Assembly (NCBI GenBank): GCA_020310875.1
Contig: CM035431.1
Coordinates: 16,786,267 to 16,850,266, forward strand
Direction: 5' to 3'
Length of the DNA: 64,000 nucleotides
Source of the DNA: Ceratopteris richardii
Lineage: Eukaryota > Streptophyta > Polypodiopsida > Polypodiales > Pteridaceae
Positions 9,994 to 22,112 of this stretch are shown in pieces (positions within the stretch are counted from its first letter, which is position 1; every line of letters begins with the position of its first letter). The position numbers were made by a program, and so were the translations under genes. The notes beneath the pieces were generated by a model. The model saw only the letters and a list, made by a program, of their open reading frames with translations, was not told the DNA's origin and did no database searches.

Positions 9994-10727
9994 ACATGTA
10001 GATGCCAGGCATATGAGGACATCGGAGACCGCTAACCACAGCTCTTCAGGGGGCCTAGAGAGATCAGGGCTTTATTGGGGACAGAGGACCAGCGCCCTCT
10101 AGGTCGTTTCCTAGTAGAGCTCCAACACCGTCGCGCATCACTCCTCCAGCAGCAGATGGAGATACACCTGACCCCCCCCCCACCTCAGACTTATATTACA
10201 GATTTTTTCAAACCCACATACACTCGAGGGGCCAGCTCGATGCGGGGTGTCACATTACACAGAGCAGATGAGCTTAGACGACAGCGTCGACGACCGAGAC
10301 CCCTTGTCCGGAAAGCTCGTCCACATCAGAGAGAGATTCAGGCAATTCACGCACGCCATGACATGGAGATACAGAGACGTCAGCAGCGCACCCCTATTGA
10401 TTTGGACGCCCAGAGCATTTTGAGGATCGCCATGATGCCTTACCCACCGATGCATTATATCCTACACCCACTCCAGGCATTTAGGGGGTTGTGATACCAT
10501 CCAGCCTCCCCTCCCTATTCATATCATATTTGTATCTCACCCATTGAGCATATAGAGTGCATACCCATAGCACCCCACACCCTTGATACCAGCTACTATC
10601 CCTCCTTTTATACCCGTTTGCAGTACTCACACTTTATTTTCGTTTTGGATCACAGTGGATTGGATCATACTGATGTATATGTTTTGTCTCATAGGCCGAT
10701 TTTGGCCTCTAATAGACGTTAAAAAGT
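9992..10727 (+). mobile_element. LINE copy E5 (B-type), 5'-truncated
   Basis: It starts at TACACATGTAGATGCCAGGC, inside the ORF2 zinc-knuckle region (matches 21,064). It keeps the B-type C-terminus, the B-type 3' UTR with a single 157-bp unit, the hairpin AGGCCG ATTT TGGCCT at 10,693-10,708 and the tail box AATAGACGTTAAAAAGTC, followed by (TTTC)n and (CT)n. Confidence 0.88.
10075..10494 (+). pseudogene. LINE ORF2 C-terminus of E5 with PIP motif
   Basis: This 139-codon open frame is the B-type ORF2 end. QTYITDFF, a canonical PIP box, lies at 10,186-10,209. A very basic stretch (RRQRRRPRP) and the terminus PPMHYILHP follow. It is truncated at its N-terminus by the insertion point, not an independent gene. 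Confidence 0.85.
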
Positions 10728-10742
10728 CTTTCTTTCTTTCTT

Positions 10743-10777
<35 letters not shown>
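10728..10777 (+). repeat. (TTTC)n(CT)n tail of LINE E5
   Basis: TTTC tetramers then CT. LINE copy E6 starts at ATTATCGTGAGC immediately after. Confidence 0.95.
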
Positions 10778-10779
<2 letters not shown>

Positions 10780-11682
10780 TATCGTGAGCATTTTCTACAT
10801 ATATCGGACGAGGGCTTCATCGAGATTCCGAGATACATGCAGACATATCTACCCCACCACCTTCGAGTCATCATTGGGCAGCTCCGGGTCTCATCGCACC
10901 AGCTTGAGATTGAGAGGGGTAGATCCAGGGGAGTCCCCCGTGAGGAGAGATGGTGCCCAGTATGCGAGACAGAGGTAGAGAGTGAGGAGCATTTTGTTAT
11001 CAGATGCCCAGCATACTTAGACCTAGGAGCACAGTTCCAGATAGAGGAGTCACTCCTGTTATGCATGACCATGGGAGACCAGTGACGCTTGGGACGCTTC
11101 CTCGCGGCAGCATACGAGAGGCGAGATCGGTCACTCCAGCCCACACATCAGCCACGAGTGAGTACGCAGCAGACCATTACCCAGTTTTTTCAGCGAGCTC
11201 AGCTACATCAGACAGGTCAACCTATAGGGCTCATGCTCCACCAGGCACCAGCACAGAGAGCACGGCGCCGACCACACATGGGCAGATATCATCGACCACG
11301 ACTATATCAGGAGGATATCTCACGCATCAGGACATCCTACGACCACATGATGGAGCATAGGCGCACCACCACCCCATGGGTTGTCTTCCTTCAGGAGGCA
11401 CTCAGACCACCCCCGATGTACCACATACTACACCCACCCCCACCCATTGACCAGTAGCTAGGGTGTTTTACTCACACTTTTACTCACATGTCCCCCATGT
11501 ATTAGGTGGCCACTATCTGCGGAGTCAGAGCCACGTCTTCCCATCCTTTTCCAGCCTTATATATCTTTGTGTCGTGATATACCTTTTATTTCATTTTATC
11601 CTCTACACAGGGTTACTACACTTGTACATGGTTTTTTGTCTCATAGGCCAAGTTTGGCCTCCAGAAGACGTTAATATGACTT
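10778..11682 (+). mobile_element. LINE copy E6 (C-type), 5'-truncated
   Basis: It starts 28 bases further into ORF2 than E4 does (GAGCATTTTCTACATATAT). It contains the zinc knuckle (ERWCPVCETEVESEEHF, about 10,945-11,000), a stop at 11,083-11,085, the PIP motif QQTITQFF (11,167-11,190), the PPPMYHILHP end, the C-type 3' UTR and the hairpin AGGCCA AGTT TGGCCT at 11,645-11,660. A (TTTC)n(CT)n tail follows. Confidence 0.88.
10837..11457 (+). pseudogene. LINE ORF2 C-terminal region of E6 (zinc knuckle + PIP)
   Basis: Two neighbouring open stretches in the same frame (10,837-11,085 and 11,089-11,457) are separated by a single TGA. The first holds the CX2CX8HX4C knuckle (CPVCETEVESEEHFVIRC). The second holds the PIP motif and the conserved C-terminal PPPMYHILHP. 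A single substitution in E6 explains the break, since other C-type copies differ there. Confidence 0.85.
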
Positions 11683-11702
11683 TCTTTCTTTCTTTCTTTC
11701 TT

Positions 11703-11790
<88 letters not shown>
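11683..11790 (+). repeat. (TTTC)n(CT)n tail of LINE E6
   Basis: TTTC tetramers followed by about 85 bases of CT. LINE copy E7 starts after it. Confidence 0.95.
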
Positions 11791-11795
<5 letters not shown>

Positions 11796-12714
11796 CCATA
11801 CCTCCAAGACAGTACGCCATCGTGCCTCTTTCACAGCAGCCGGAGGACAGATAGAGGTAGTGGACTCCTACGTCTACCTAGGTGTCACCTTCTCGGGCAG
11901 CACAGGGGTATTCTCCATGGCACAGGCCGCGAGGGATAGATTGACGCAAGGCTATGCGGCACTTGTAGGATTGGAGAGACGCTGCTTTCAGACACATTTT
12001 CAAGAGCCCCGGACTAAGGGGTGGCTCTTTGACACTCTAGTGACACCCGCATTGATGTACGCAGCGGCAGTATGGGCACCAGGGATCACAGAGGCGATGT
12101 GGGCGTGGATTCAGAGGCCCGAGGTCACCATGATCTCACGCTTGCTGCGTAGCAAGCCCTCCGTTCCACATGACATTATACGAGCTGAGCTTGGCACACC
12201 ACCGATGCTAGTGGAGGCCCTCTTCCAATTGGTGACCTTTATTCTGAGAGTCAAAGAGCTCCCCACCAGCAGACTCACCAAGCTTGCATTTGAGAGCTCT
12301 AGGCATTTGGCACAGACAGGGCATAAGAGAGTATGGTATGCACAGACTTACCGATGGTTAGCAGACCATGGCATGAGCATTACGGATGTCCCCCCTTTTC
12401 AGTATGACCTCTCTTCCCCCCACATTACCCTCTCTCGTTCGGAGAGGAATAGGATCATCCGTCAGGACCTACTACAGATACACGTCAGGGAGACATGGAT
12501 AGCAACACGGGAGCCTCTTCCCATAAAGAGGCAACACTACAGAGAGCACTTCCTGACTGTGACAACGGATGGTTTCATTTAGAGACCGCAATACATGGAT
12601 ACATATATGGCACCAGCTGAGAGAGTGGCCATTGGGCAGCTCAAAGTATCACTCACACCAGCTCGAGATTGAGGTTGGGCGAGCCACAAATACCCCCAGG
12701 GATGAGAGATTATG
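11791..12714 (+). mobile_element. LINE copy E7 (B-type) fragment, fused to E8
   Basis: It starts just after the RT core (TTTTCCATACCTCC, then the YVYLGVTF region) and ends inside the zinc-knuckle region at GAGATTATGCAGGA. There it switches without any CT tail to ORF1 of an A-type copy (E8). The 3' half of the B-type element is missing and is not found on the far side of E8, so E7-E8 may be one chimeric insertion. Confidence 0.88.
11860..12582 (+). pseudogene. LINE ORF2 fragment (post-RT) of E7
   Basis: A 240-codon open stretch begins just before YVYLGVTFSG and runs through TKGWLFDTLVTPALMY and SVPHDIIRAEL to DGFI, where a stop replaces a Gln codon present in E10. It is the best preserved B-type copy of this region and was used to recognise the worn copy in E1. 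Confidence 0.88.
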
Positions 12715-13413
12715 CAGGAAAACAAAGAAAAAGAAGAATGGGCTAAGGAAAGGGCAAACATGAAAGAAGAATTGGAGCTCATCAAAGCTTCAATGATCTC
12801 TCTCACACCCGAAGAGGGAGAGATTCATATGAACACGACAGAAGCTTTAAAAGAAGAACTCACCAAAGCTTTGACCGCGAGAGTGGAAAACAAATTAGAA
12901 GCCACCAAAGAAGGATGGATCGACATAGTGAGAAAGAACATCAAAAAAGAAGCCAAAGAGGAAGCACAAAAGGAAGAAGCACTCATCGTGCACACCACCA
13001 TTGAAGAAGAAAAGATGAGACATGCCCGTCGTCTCAATGTACGCATCACGGGTATTGTAGAAAAAGAAGGCTCTTCACCCGAGTCCGACGGGAAGACACT
13101 ATGCAGGATGCTCGGCTACAAAGAGGACTCCCATCCATTTATCAAGTCTTGGAGAACGGGACGAGACCCCACGAAGAAGCGAGCTCTCATTCTACACTTC
13201 CCTTCAGAAGATGTAAGATCTACTTTCCTACGCAAGAGGGTGATTCTGAGAGCACTTGATGGCCCCCCCATCTACCTTGATGATGATCTCACACCTATGC
13301 AAGTAGCACACCGCCGTGCATGCATGCCGAGAGTACACCAAGCTCGCAAAGAAGGAAAGAAGGCTTCATACAGAGATGGTCGTGTCATCATTGATGGCAA
13401 GGCCATCCCATAG
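12712..13413 (+). CDS. LINE ORF1, 5'-truncated (E8)
   Basis: This 233-codon open frame has a start (ATG 12,712) that comes from the fused B-type fragment, so the first three or four residues are foreign. The rest matches E3 ORF1 from the middle of the coiled coil through the RRM-like part (RRLNVRITGI) and C-terminal domain (PIYLDDDLTP, GRVIIDGKAIP). It ends at TAG 13,411-13,413, in frame with ORF2, as in E3. It lacks about the first 75 residues and is unlikely to multimerise normally (inference). Confidence 0.8.
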   Translation: MQENKEKEEWAKERANMKEELELIKASMISLTPEEGEIHMNTTEALKEELTKALTARVENKLEATKEGWIDIVRKNIKKEAKEEAQKEEALIVHTTIEEEKMRHARRLNVRITGIVEKEGSSPESDGKTLCRMLGYKEDSHPFIKSWRTGRDPTKKRALILHFPSEDVRSTFLRKRVILRALDGPPIYLDDDLTPMQVAHRRACMPRVHQARKEGKKASYRDGRVIIDGKAIP

Positions 13414-16400
13414 GGATTCGCGGCCTGTGAGACACTCGAGGAGATACACCTTGCAGTTTGGACATGCAATGGAGACCTATGGACACACCCAGAGAGGTTG
13501 GAAGAGGTGCGCAAAGGCAAAGACATCATTATGCTCACAGAGACACATGAGAGCCCGGACCGGGGCCTACCTCGAGTCGACGGTTTCCGGTGGGAGTCCA
13601 CATACAGAGAGTGTACACGTCAGCATACCACCAGAGGATCAGGAGGAGTAGCCATACTCTTCAAAGATGGACTTCAGAGCAGGATACAGATAGTCACACG
13701 TGACTCACAGGCCAGATATCTTTGGATTCGACTCAAGCTCTCAGAGGAGCGGATCATCTTCATAGCTTTATGCTACTTTGCTCCCTCTAGCTCGCGATTC
13801 GCTATCATAGATCGAGAGGAGGACTCACCATACACTTGCTTGTCAGAAGAGATTACAGAGTACTCTGCACTAGGGGAAGTCTTCCTTATGGGAGACTTCA
13901 ATGCCAGGACAGGCAATGATCAGTGTGAGATATTTGACCCAGAAGACCCACAGATACTACGTACCATAGAGGATGAGTCTACAACTCGAGCTTCATCTGA
14001 CTCTACACACACTCATTATGGCACTCACTTACTCAGACTAGGCTCTCGACATAATCTCATTATCTATAACGGGATGGCTCAGTGGCCTACCTCAGGAGGA
14101 TTGACATGCATGCCACACTCAGTCACAGATGGCAGGGGAAGTTCAGTAGATTACATCATGGGATCTAGAGAGGCCATTCACCTACTTACCTCATTCACCA
14201 TCCCACCTATACCCATTGGGACCGATCACGCATACCTCGCTCTCTCCCTCAAGGGAGACACCCCTACACGCACACCCGCAGCACGCATCCCACACACCAC
14301 CATCCACTTCACACACGAGCTAGCTCACATATATGCGGCCCAAGTCGAGAAGGGTCTTCTCTTGCTTCACCCTAACACTCCACTATCCCTACTCACCTCA
14401 CAGATAGCATCAGTTCTTCAGACATCCGCCATAAGCTCCTTCCCACACACCATCCATTCTGGTCACACACCTCCTCAAGGGACTATGCCACAACATCGTT
14501 GGTATGATGAGGAATGCAGAGATACCTACCGCCGACTACGAGCTCAGCGAGCATTGGTAGAGATCACAGAGAGACAGGCCACGGGACAGATGAAGACTCT
14601 CACACGTCGGAAGAGGCGAGCCTTTGAGGAGGCACAGGTGCTTGAGCTATATCATCTCTTTATGAGTATGGACAGTGCTGCAGCATGGCGTACCCTACGA
14701 GAGCCACGCCCGACCACACCTATTGGGGACCTACACACATGGCATGATTATGCTCAGAGATTATATGAGGTGCCTGGGCAGCCTCCCATTCCCCAACCAC
14801 TTGAGCCTCGCCCTATTAGTTCTTCTTTTTTCACAGCAAAGATGGTTGAGAGGGCCATAGGACGACTGCGACATGGACGTTCGACAGACCATACGGGATT
14901 GCAGAGCGAGCACCTCATATATGCATCCTCCACTATAGCCCCGTTGATTGCACATGCCTTCAATCGGGCTATAGGGGAGGGCTTCCCAGAGGAGTGGACT
15001 AGGCACACCATTGTGCCTATCCACAAATCTGGTGACACCCTGGATCCAGGGAATTACAGGACCATCATGATTGGCCACACCATGGCCAAACTATACGGTG
15101 CCATACTTGAGGCAGAGCTCAGCTCATATGCAGAGACTGAGGGGCTACGAGCACGAGGCCAGGCAGGCTTTCGGCGAGCTTTCTCTACTATTGATCACAT
15201 CTTCATTTCGCGCTGCCTCATTGATGGGGCAAGGGTGCAGAAGAAGAGACTATATTGCTGCTTTGTGGACTTCCGCAAAGCTTTCGATACAGTGCCACGA
15301 GAGAGGCTCTTCCAACGCCTTCAGAGCATGGGAATACCATCAGGGATGATTTGGGCCATCTATGCACTCTATGAGAAGGTGACCGGGAGAGTACAGTGTC
15401 CAGGAGGTATGTCTGAGGTCATTGCTAGCACCATCGGTGTTAAGCAAGGCTGCCCGCTCTCTCCCACTCTATTTGGTCTCTACATCGATGAGATTGAGGA
15501 CTACATTCTCCGAGCTGGAGGAGAGGGTGCAGACCTCGCAGGTACACCTGTCCACATTTTATTATATGCCGATGACATTGTCTTGATTTCAGAGTCACCC
15601 GATGGATTACAACGCCACTTGGATGCCCTCGATGAGTTTTGTACACAGAAGGGCTTGACAGTAAACCTTGGCAAGACCAAGGTCATGATCTTCCACACCT
15701 CCCCCTTGGTGAGGAATGGAGCAGGATTCACATCCGGCGGTGGACAGATTGAGGTGGTCACTTCCTATGTCTACCTTGGAGTCACATTCACGAGCTTACC
15801 TGGCCCCTTCAGCATGAGACAGGCAGCCACCGATAGACTCACACGAGCATATGCAGCGTTAGCCATGTTAGAGCGGAGATGTCACCAGGCACACTTCCAG
15901 AAGCCCCGCACGAAGGGGTGGCTATTTGACGCACTAGTCCGACCAGCTATGATGTATGCTGCGACAGTTTGGGCCCCAGGCCTCACAGCCACCTAGTGGA
16001 GTGCGATCGAGAGGCCCCAGGTACGTATGATCTCGCGACTATTTCGCGGGAAACAGTCGGTACCACATGACATCATCAGGGAAGAGCTAGCTGCACCACC
16101 CGTGGTAGTAGATGCACTATTCCAGACTATCTGCTTTATTCAGAGGATGAGGGAGCTCCCTACAGACAGACATGCAGAGCTTTTGAGGCATCTATACAAA
16201 TATCAGAGTCAGAATATGAGAGAGCTTGGTACACTCAGGTTAGAGTATGGTTTGATAGTCATGGGCTTGATATGGACAGATTGCCGCCTTTTCAGTACGA
16301 CCCAGACTCACCTCACATCCACCTCTCTCGTCATGAGAGGAATGTTGTGTTGAGACAGGATCTTTGGCAGCGCTACATTAGTCAGACATGGCACACACCA

Positions 16401-17417
16401 CACATGGGATCGAGACTATTGCACTATCGAGACCAGTTCTTAGACATCCTAGCAGACGGTTTCATCCGGCGGCCATGTTACATGGATACTTACATGCCTC
16501 ATAGCTCGAGGGTAGCGATTGGCCAGTTGAGAGTCTCATCACATAGACTAGAGATTGAGACGGGCAGAGCCACAGACATTCCCAGAGAGGAGCGGATATG
16601 CAGGGTTTGCAGAGTAGAGATAGAGGATGAGGAGCACTTTGTATGCAGATGTAGCGCATATGATGGCATCAGAGGTAGATACGGGACTCTATTTACAGGG
16701 CAGCCCACCCTCCGAGAGATCATGGACTCTAGAGACCAGCGACAGCTCGGGCGATTCCTACTAGAGATACAGAGCCACAGAGATTCCCTACTCCAGCCTA
16801 CTGTAGCAGGCCATACAGGTAGCAGCCCATACAGGTAGCAGCCCATACAGGAGGGAGACAGAGTCAGCTCACTGAGTTCTTTATTACACCACGTGCTGGA
16901 GCCCTCCCCCCCTCAGCCCACACACCGAGAGGGGTGACTCTTCAGCAAGCTCATGCTGCTCGAGCTAGGAGACGACCCCGTGCTAGAGGATATCGGGCCC
17001 CGAGACATCACCGACATCAGATTGCAGAGATCAAGGCTCGTCACCATGGCGCCATGGAGGAGAGACGATTCCAGATGATGGCTGATCCCGCTGCGGCTAT
17101 CACGATGGCCTTGACTCCACCTCCACCTATGTATCACATCTTACACCCGCCCACTAGCACAGGATGGAGCTAGTTAGTCGTTTCATATGCATTCCCATGC
17201 TTGTTGTACTACCCCTTTGCATATAGACTGCCATAGATATCGCACTCCATACACCCCCCCCTTTCATGGGTATCTCCACACGCATTTCACGGAGATATGT
17301 ATCAGCTTTACCAGTTTCTTTTTCAGCACTTTTATCTTCTTTGATAGACAGAAGATACACCCATGTACATCGATTTGTCTCATAGGCCGAGTTCGGCCTC
17401 CTAATAGACGTAAAAAC
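12715..17417 (+). mobile_element. LINE copy E8 (A-type), 5'-truncated within ORF1
   Basis: It begins inside the ORF1 coiled coil. Then come TAG, ORF2, the A-type 3' UTR, the hairpin AGGCCG AGTT CGGCCT (17,384-17,399), the box TAATAGACGTAAAAACA and the (TTTC)n/(CT)n tail. By eye it is very close to E3 and keeps the same stop and spacing between ORF1 and ORF2. ORF2 lesions: TAG at 15,994-15,996, a 4-base deletion near 16,170, and a local triplication of CATACAGGTAGCAGC-type units near 16,811-16,855. Confidence 0.92.
13414..17173 (+). pseudogene. LINE ORF2 of E8 (endonuclease-RT-zinc knuckle-PIP), few lesions
   Basis: The frame is open from the ORF1 stop to 15,993. The first endonuclease motif reads WTCNG where E3 has WNCNG, a change in a residue usually conserved. 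ETHE, MGDFNART, the DYIMGS block and the TDH histidine are present. RT blocks FVDFRKAFDTV, GVKQGCPLSP and LLYADDIVL are intact. After the stop at 15,994 the frame goes on to the 4-base deletion near 16,170, then continues in another frame through the knuckle (CRVCRVEIEDEEHFVCRC), the PIP motif QSQLTEFF (16,859-16,882) and the tail PPPMYHILHP, ending TSTGWS at 17,173. The first in-frame ATG after ORF1 is 13,531, beyond the WxCNG motif. Confidence 0.9.
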
Positions 17418-17456
17418 ACTTTCTTTCTTTCTTTCTTTTCTCTCTCTCTCTCTCTC
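17418..17456 (+). repeat. (TTTC)n(CT)n tail of LINE E8
   Basis: A short TTTC and CT tract. The E9 endonuclease sequence begins directly after it. Confidence 0.95.
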
Positions 17457-20400
17457 GAGCAGTGTGGAACTGCAACGGGTCACTCTGGACGCGACCAGAC
17501 AGAGTCGAGGAGATCCTCGCATCACATGACTTTGTGTGCATCACAGAGACACACGAGAGCCCAGAGATAGGTCTACCACGCATTGCAGGTTTTCATTGGG
17601 AATCTGCATTCAGGACCACGACGAGACAGAGTACAGCACGAGGATCCGAAGCTTCCCACATCGCGCACATATGCACCCTCCACGCACAGGATCCATGCCC
17701 CAGAACCGTTGGTATGATGAAGATTGTCGTGAGCTGCGTAAACACCTACGGATTTTAGAGCATAGAGGAGATATTACACATACACAGGCACAGCGTCGCA
17801 TGTAGAGCCTTACTCGCCGCAAACGGCGAGATTGGGAGGAGAGACAGTATTGGGATATTTACCATTTGCTCATGAGTCGAGACAGTGTAGTGGCATGGCG
17901 ACATTTGAGAGAGAGGAGACAGCAGACACCTATCCGAGACCCGAGCACTTGGCATAGCTATGCACGGAGCCTATACGAGATCCCAGACCAGCCTCCCATT
18001 CCCAGACCACAGAGCTCACGTCCTACTACCTCTGACTTCTTCACACCCACTATGGTGGGACTCGCTATTGCCCGGTTGTAGCATGGCAGGGCCCATAATC
18101 ATTTCGGCAGAGCACCTCATCTATGGAGGCACGACTCTCGCATCGCTCATTGCCCATCTCTTCAACCGTGCATTGGTTGAAGGGTTCCCAGACTCATGGA
18201 CTGAGCACACCATAGTGCCCATTCATAAGTCAGGTGATACTATGGATCCAGCTACATACCGGACGATCATGATTGGCCCTATATTGGCCAAGTTATATGG
18301 GGCGGTACTAGAGACAGAGTTGAGTACTCTCGCTGAGAGGAAGGGCATCAGGGCTCCAGGACAAGCAGGTTTCAGACGAGATTACTCTACCATTGACCAC
18401 ATCTTCACTCTGAGATGCCTGATCGACCAGGCCAGGGTAAGGAAGAGGAGATTATATTGTTGCTTTGTGGACTTCCGCAAAGCATTGACACTGTTCCCAG
18501 GGATCGACTCTTCAGACGACTAGTTGACATCGGAGCTCCGGAGGAGATGATATGGGGGATCTACGCCTTATACGAGAGAGTATCTGGTAGCGTCAGATGT
18601 CCAAGGGGCTTATCTGATCCACTTGCTAGCACTATCGGGGTGAAGCAAGGATGCCCTCTCTCACCCACCCTCTTAGGTCTTTACATTGATGAGATAGTGG
18701 ACTTCATACAGCAGCAGGGGGGAGATGGCATTGAGGTACACGGGTCCACTGTCCATATTCTTTTATACGCTGATGATATTGTATTGGTTTCAGAGTCTGC
18801 AGAAGGTCTACAGCATCAACTACACGGCCTAGATGACTTTTGCAGACACAGAGGGTTATCTGTGAACCTTGGTAAAACCAAGGTCTTGATCTTTCATACA
18901 TCAGCACAGGTACGCAGACATAGTTTGTTCACAACAGCAGGTGGACCGATCGAGGTGGTCGGATCATATGTTTACTTGGGGGTGACATTTACATCAGGGG
19001 TCTTCTCTATGGCTCAGGCAGCCCGTGACCGCATCACACGTGGGTACGAAGCACTAGCTTTGATGGAGAGACAGTGCCACCAGGCATATTTTCAGGAGCC
19101 CCGCACAAAGGGGTGGCTCTTTGACACTTTGGTTACGCCAGCGCTCATGTATGGGGCAGCCATATAAAAGGATTAGCTACATCAGTATGGACAGCATTAG
19201 AGAGGCCACAAATCCTCATGATTGCCAGACTTATCCGTAGCAAACCTTCAGTACCACATGATATCATTAGCGCAGAGCTCGCTGCACCACCGATGCTAGT
19301 TGAGGCACTATTCCACACAGTATGCCTATTACACAGACTTCGGAGCATGGATACAGAGAGCATTGCTTATCGTGCTTTCGAGGCATCACGTGATATGGCA
19401 TTAGCAGGCGACACCTCCTCATGGTATGCACAGACACGAGACTGGCTTGCCCACCATGGCTTTGACATAGACAAGCTACGACCACTACAGTACGACTCTC
19501 ATGCACCCACCTACTCGTTCTCTCATCAAGAGAGGAATAGGATCATTCGTCAGGAGATATGGCATACATACATACAGAGGACATGGGTGAGCCCTAGGGG
19601 TACATTGCCACTGAAAATGCTCTACTACCGTGAGCATTTTCTACATATATCGGGCACGGGCTTCATCGAGATTCCGAGATACATGCAGACCTACCTTCCC
19701 CACCACCTACGAGTCCTCATTGGGCAGCTCCGGGTTTCATCACATCAGCTCGAGATTGAGAGGGGTCGGTCCAAGGGAGTCCCCCGTGAGGAGAGGTGGT
19801 GCCCAGTATGCCAGACAGAGGTAGAGAGTGAGGAGCATTTTGTTATCAGATGTCCAGCATACTTAGACCTATGAGCACAATTCCAGATCGAGGAGTCATT
19901 CGAGCTGTGCATGACTATGGGAGACCAGAGACGCTTGGGACGCTTTCTCACAGCAGCATACGAGAGGCGAGAGCGGTCACTACAGCCCATACATCAGCCA
20001 CGGGTGAGTACCCAGCAGACCATTACCCAGTTCTTTCAGCGAGTTGAGCTACATCAGAGAGGTCCATCTATAGGGCTCACGCTCCACCAGGCAGCAGCAC
20101 AGAGAGCACGGCGCCGACCACGCATGGGCGGATATCGTCGACCATGACTATATCAGGAGGATATCTCACGCATCAGGATTGCCTACGACCACATGATGGA
20201 GCATAGGCGTACCACCACCCCCTAGGTTGTCTTCCTTCAAGAGGCACTCAGACCACCACGAATGTACCACATACTACACCCACCTCCACCCATCACCAGT
20301 AGCTAGGGCGTTTTACTCACATTTTGGATCCCCCTTGTATTAGGTGGCCACTATCTGCAGAGTCAGAGCCACGTCTCCCCAACCTTTTCCAGCCCTATAT

Positions 20401-20515
20401 AGCTTTGTGTAGCGATATACTTTTTATTTCATTTTATCTTCTACATAGGGTTACTACACTTGTACATGGTTTTTGTCTCATAGGCCAAGTTTGGCCTCCA
20501 GAAGACGTTAATATG
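17457..20515 (+). mobile_element. LINE copy E9 (C-type), near full ORF2 with an internal endonuclease deletion
   Basis: It starts at the first endonuclease motif (VWNCNGSLW) and runs to the C-type hairpin AGGCCA AGTT TGGCCT (20,482-20,497) and tail. About 800 bases of the endonuclease/linker are absent at about 17,650: the text jumps from the TARGS segment to the PQNRWYDEDC segment. RT blocks, knuckle, PIP motif and the C-terminus are present, with several stops and shifts between them. It is the longest C-type copy here. Confidence 0.9.
17462..20295 (+). pseudogene. LINE ORF2 of E9 (C-type), internally deleted and interrupted
   Basis: The segments in order are: endonuclease N-terminus (WNCNG, ETHE) at 17,462-17,650; linker from RWYDEDCREL; RT with LYCCFVDFRKA (about 18,450), GVKQGCPLSPT (about 18,640) and LLYADDIVLV (about 18,760-18,790); YVYLGVTFTS (about 18,970); knuckle CPVCQTEVESEEHFVIRC (about 19,801-19,855); PIP motif QQTITQFF (20,013-20,036). 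Stops lie at about 17,802, 18,079 and 19,165, with a frameshift near 18,487, so it is non-functional. It is clearly diverged from A-type copies across the RT yet shares every motif, so A and C are separate lineages. Confidence 0.88.
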
Positions 20516-20683
<168 letters not shown>

Positions 20684-21761
20684 CATGGCATGAGCATTAC
20701 GGATCTCCCCCCTATTCAGTATGACCTCTCTTCCCCCCACATTACCCTCTCTCGTTCGAAGAGGAATAGGATCATCCTTCAGGACCTACTACAGATACAC
20801 ATCAGGGAGACATGGATAGCACCACGGGAGCCTCTTCCCACAAAGAGGCAACACTACAGAGAGCACTTCCAGACTGTGACAACGGATGGTTTCATTCAGA
20901 GACCACGATACATGGATACATATATGGCACCATGAGAGAGTGGACATTGGGCAGCTTAGAGTATCATCACACCAGCTCGAGATTGAGGTTGGGCGAGCCA
21001 TACATACCCCGAGGGATGAGAGATTATGCAGGATATGTAGAGGAGGTGGAGGACGAGGAGCACTACACATGTAGATGCCAGGCATATGAGGACATCAGAG
21101 ACCGCTACCCACAGCTCTTCAGGGGGCCCAGAGAGATCAGGGCTTTATTGGGGACAGAGGACCAGCGCCCTCTAGGTCGTTTCCTAGTAGAGCTCCAGCA
21201 CCGCCGTGCATCACTCCTCAAGCACGAGATGGAGATACACTTGGCCCCCCCCTCAGACTTATATTACACATTTTTTCAGACCCACAACCACTCGAGGACC
21301 CAGCTCGATGCGGGGTGTCACATTACACAGAGAGGAGCTTAGACGACAGCGTCGACGATCGAGACCCCCAAGCCCGGAGAGCTCGTCCACATCAGAGAGA
21401 GATTCAGGGGATTCACGCACGCCATGACATGGAGATACGGAGACGTCAGCAGCGCACCCCTATCGATTTGGACGTTCAGATCATTTTGAGGATCGCCATG
21501 ATGCCTTACCCACCGATGCCTTATATCATACACCCACTCCAGGCATTTAGTGGGTTGTGATACCATCGAGCCTCCCCTCCCTATGCATATCATATTTGTA
21601 TCTCACCCATTGAGCATATAGAGTGCATACCCATAGCACCCCACACCCTTGATGCCAGTTACTATCCACTCCTTTTATACCCATTTGCAGTAATCACACT
21701 TTATTTTCCTTTTGGGATCACAGTGGATTGGATCATACTGATGTATATGTTTTGTCTCATA
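20684..21761 (+). mobile_element. LINE copy E10 (B-type), 5' part; tail interrupted by a hAT element
   Basis: It starts in the post-RT region of ORF2 (HGMSITDLPP) and passes through the knuckle region (about 21,025-21,075), the PIP-like QTYITHFF (21,254-21,277), the basic C-terminus, a single 157-bp 3' UTR unit, and TTTTGTCTCATA, where the hAT element begins. The hairpin and tail resume at 24,438. The C-terminal frames are open at 20,886-21,074, 20,812-21,342 and 21,206-21,560 and are shifted relative to each other. Confidence 0.88.
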
Positions 21762-22112
21762 CATAGTTGGTACTCGTACGCGTACAAGTAAAATCGTACG
21801 TACGAGTCGTACCGTACGTACTTGTACGAACTCGTACGAAAATCAAAAAAGTTTACTTGCTCGGCTTTTGACGCGTGAAACGGTTCATTTGAACCTTGCT
21901 CGCTCTCTGGTTTTTGGCTCCCGTGCTTGGACTGTGTGCTTTTGGTCGATTTGAGGTGGTCCTACATCTCCTCTTTACCCTCCTAAGCTTCTCTAAAGCC
22001 TACCTAGGGTCCTCCCTCATCTTGCCGATCATTCCATTTATCTCTTTTAGCATTCCAAGCTTCACACACACCACCTTTTACTTTATGTGCAACCCTTAAT
22101 TGTCCAATAGCA

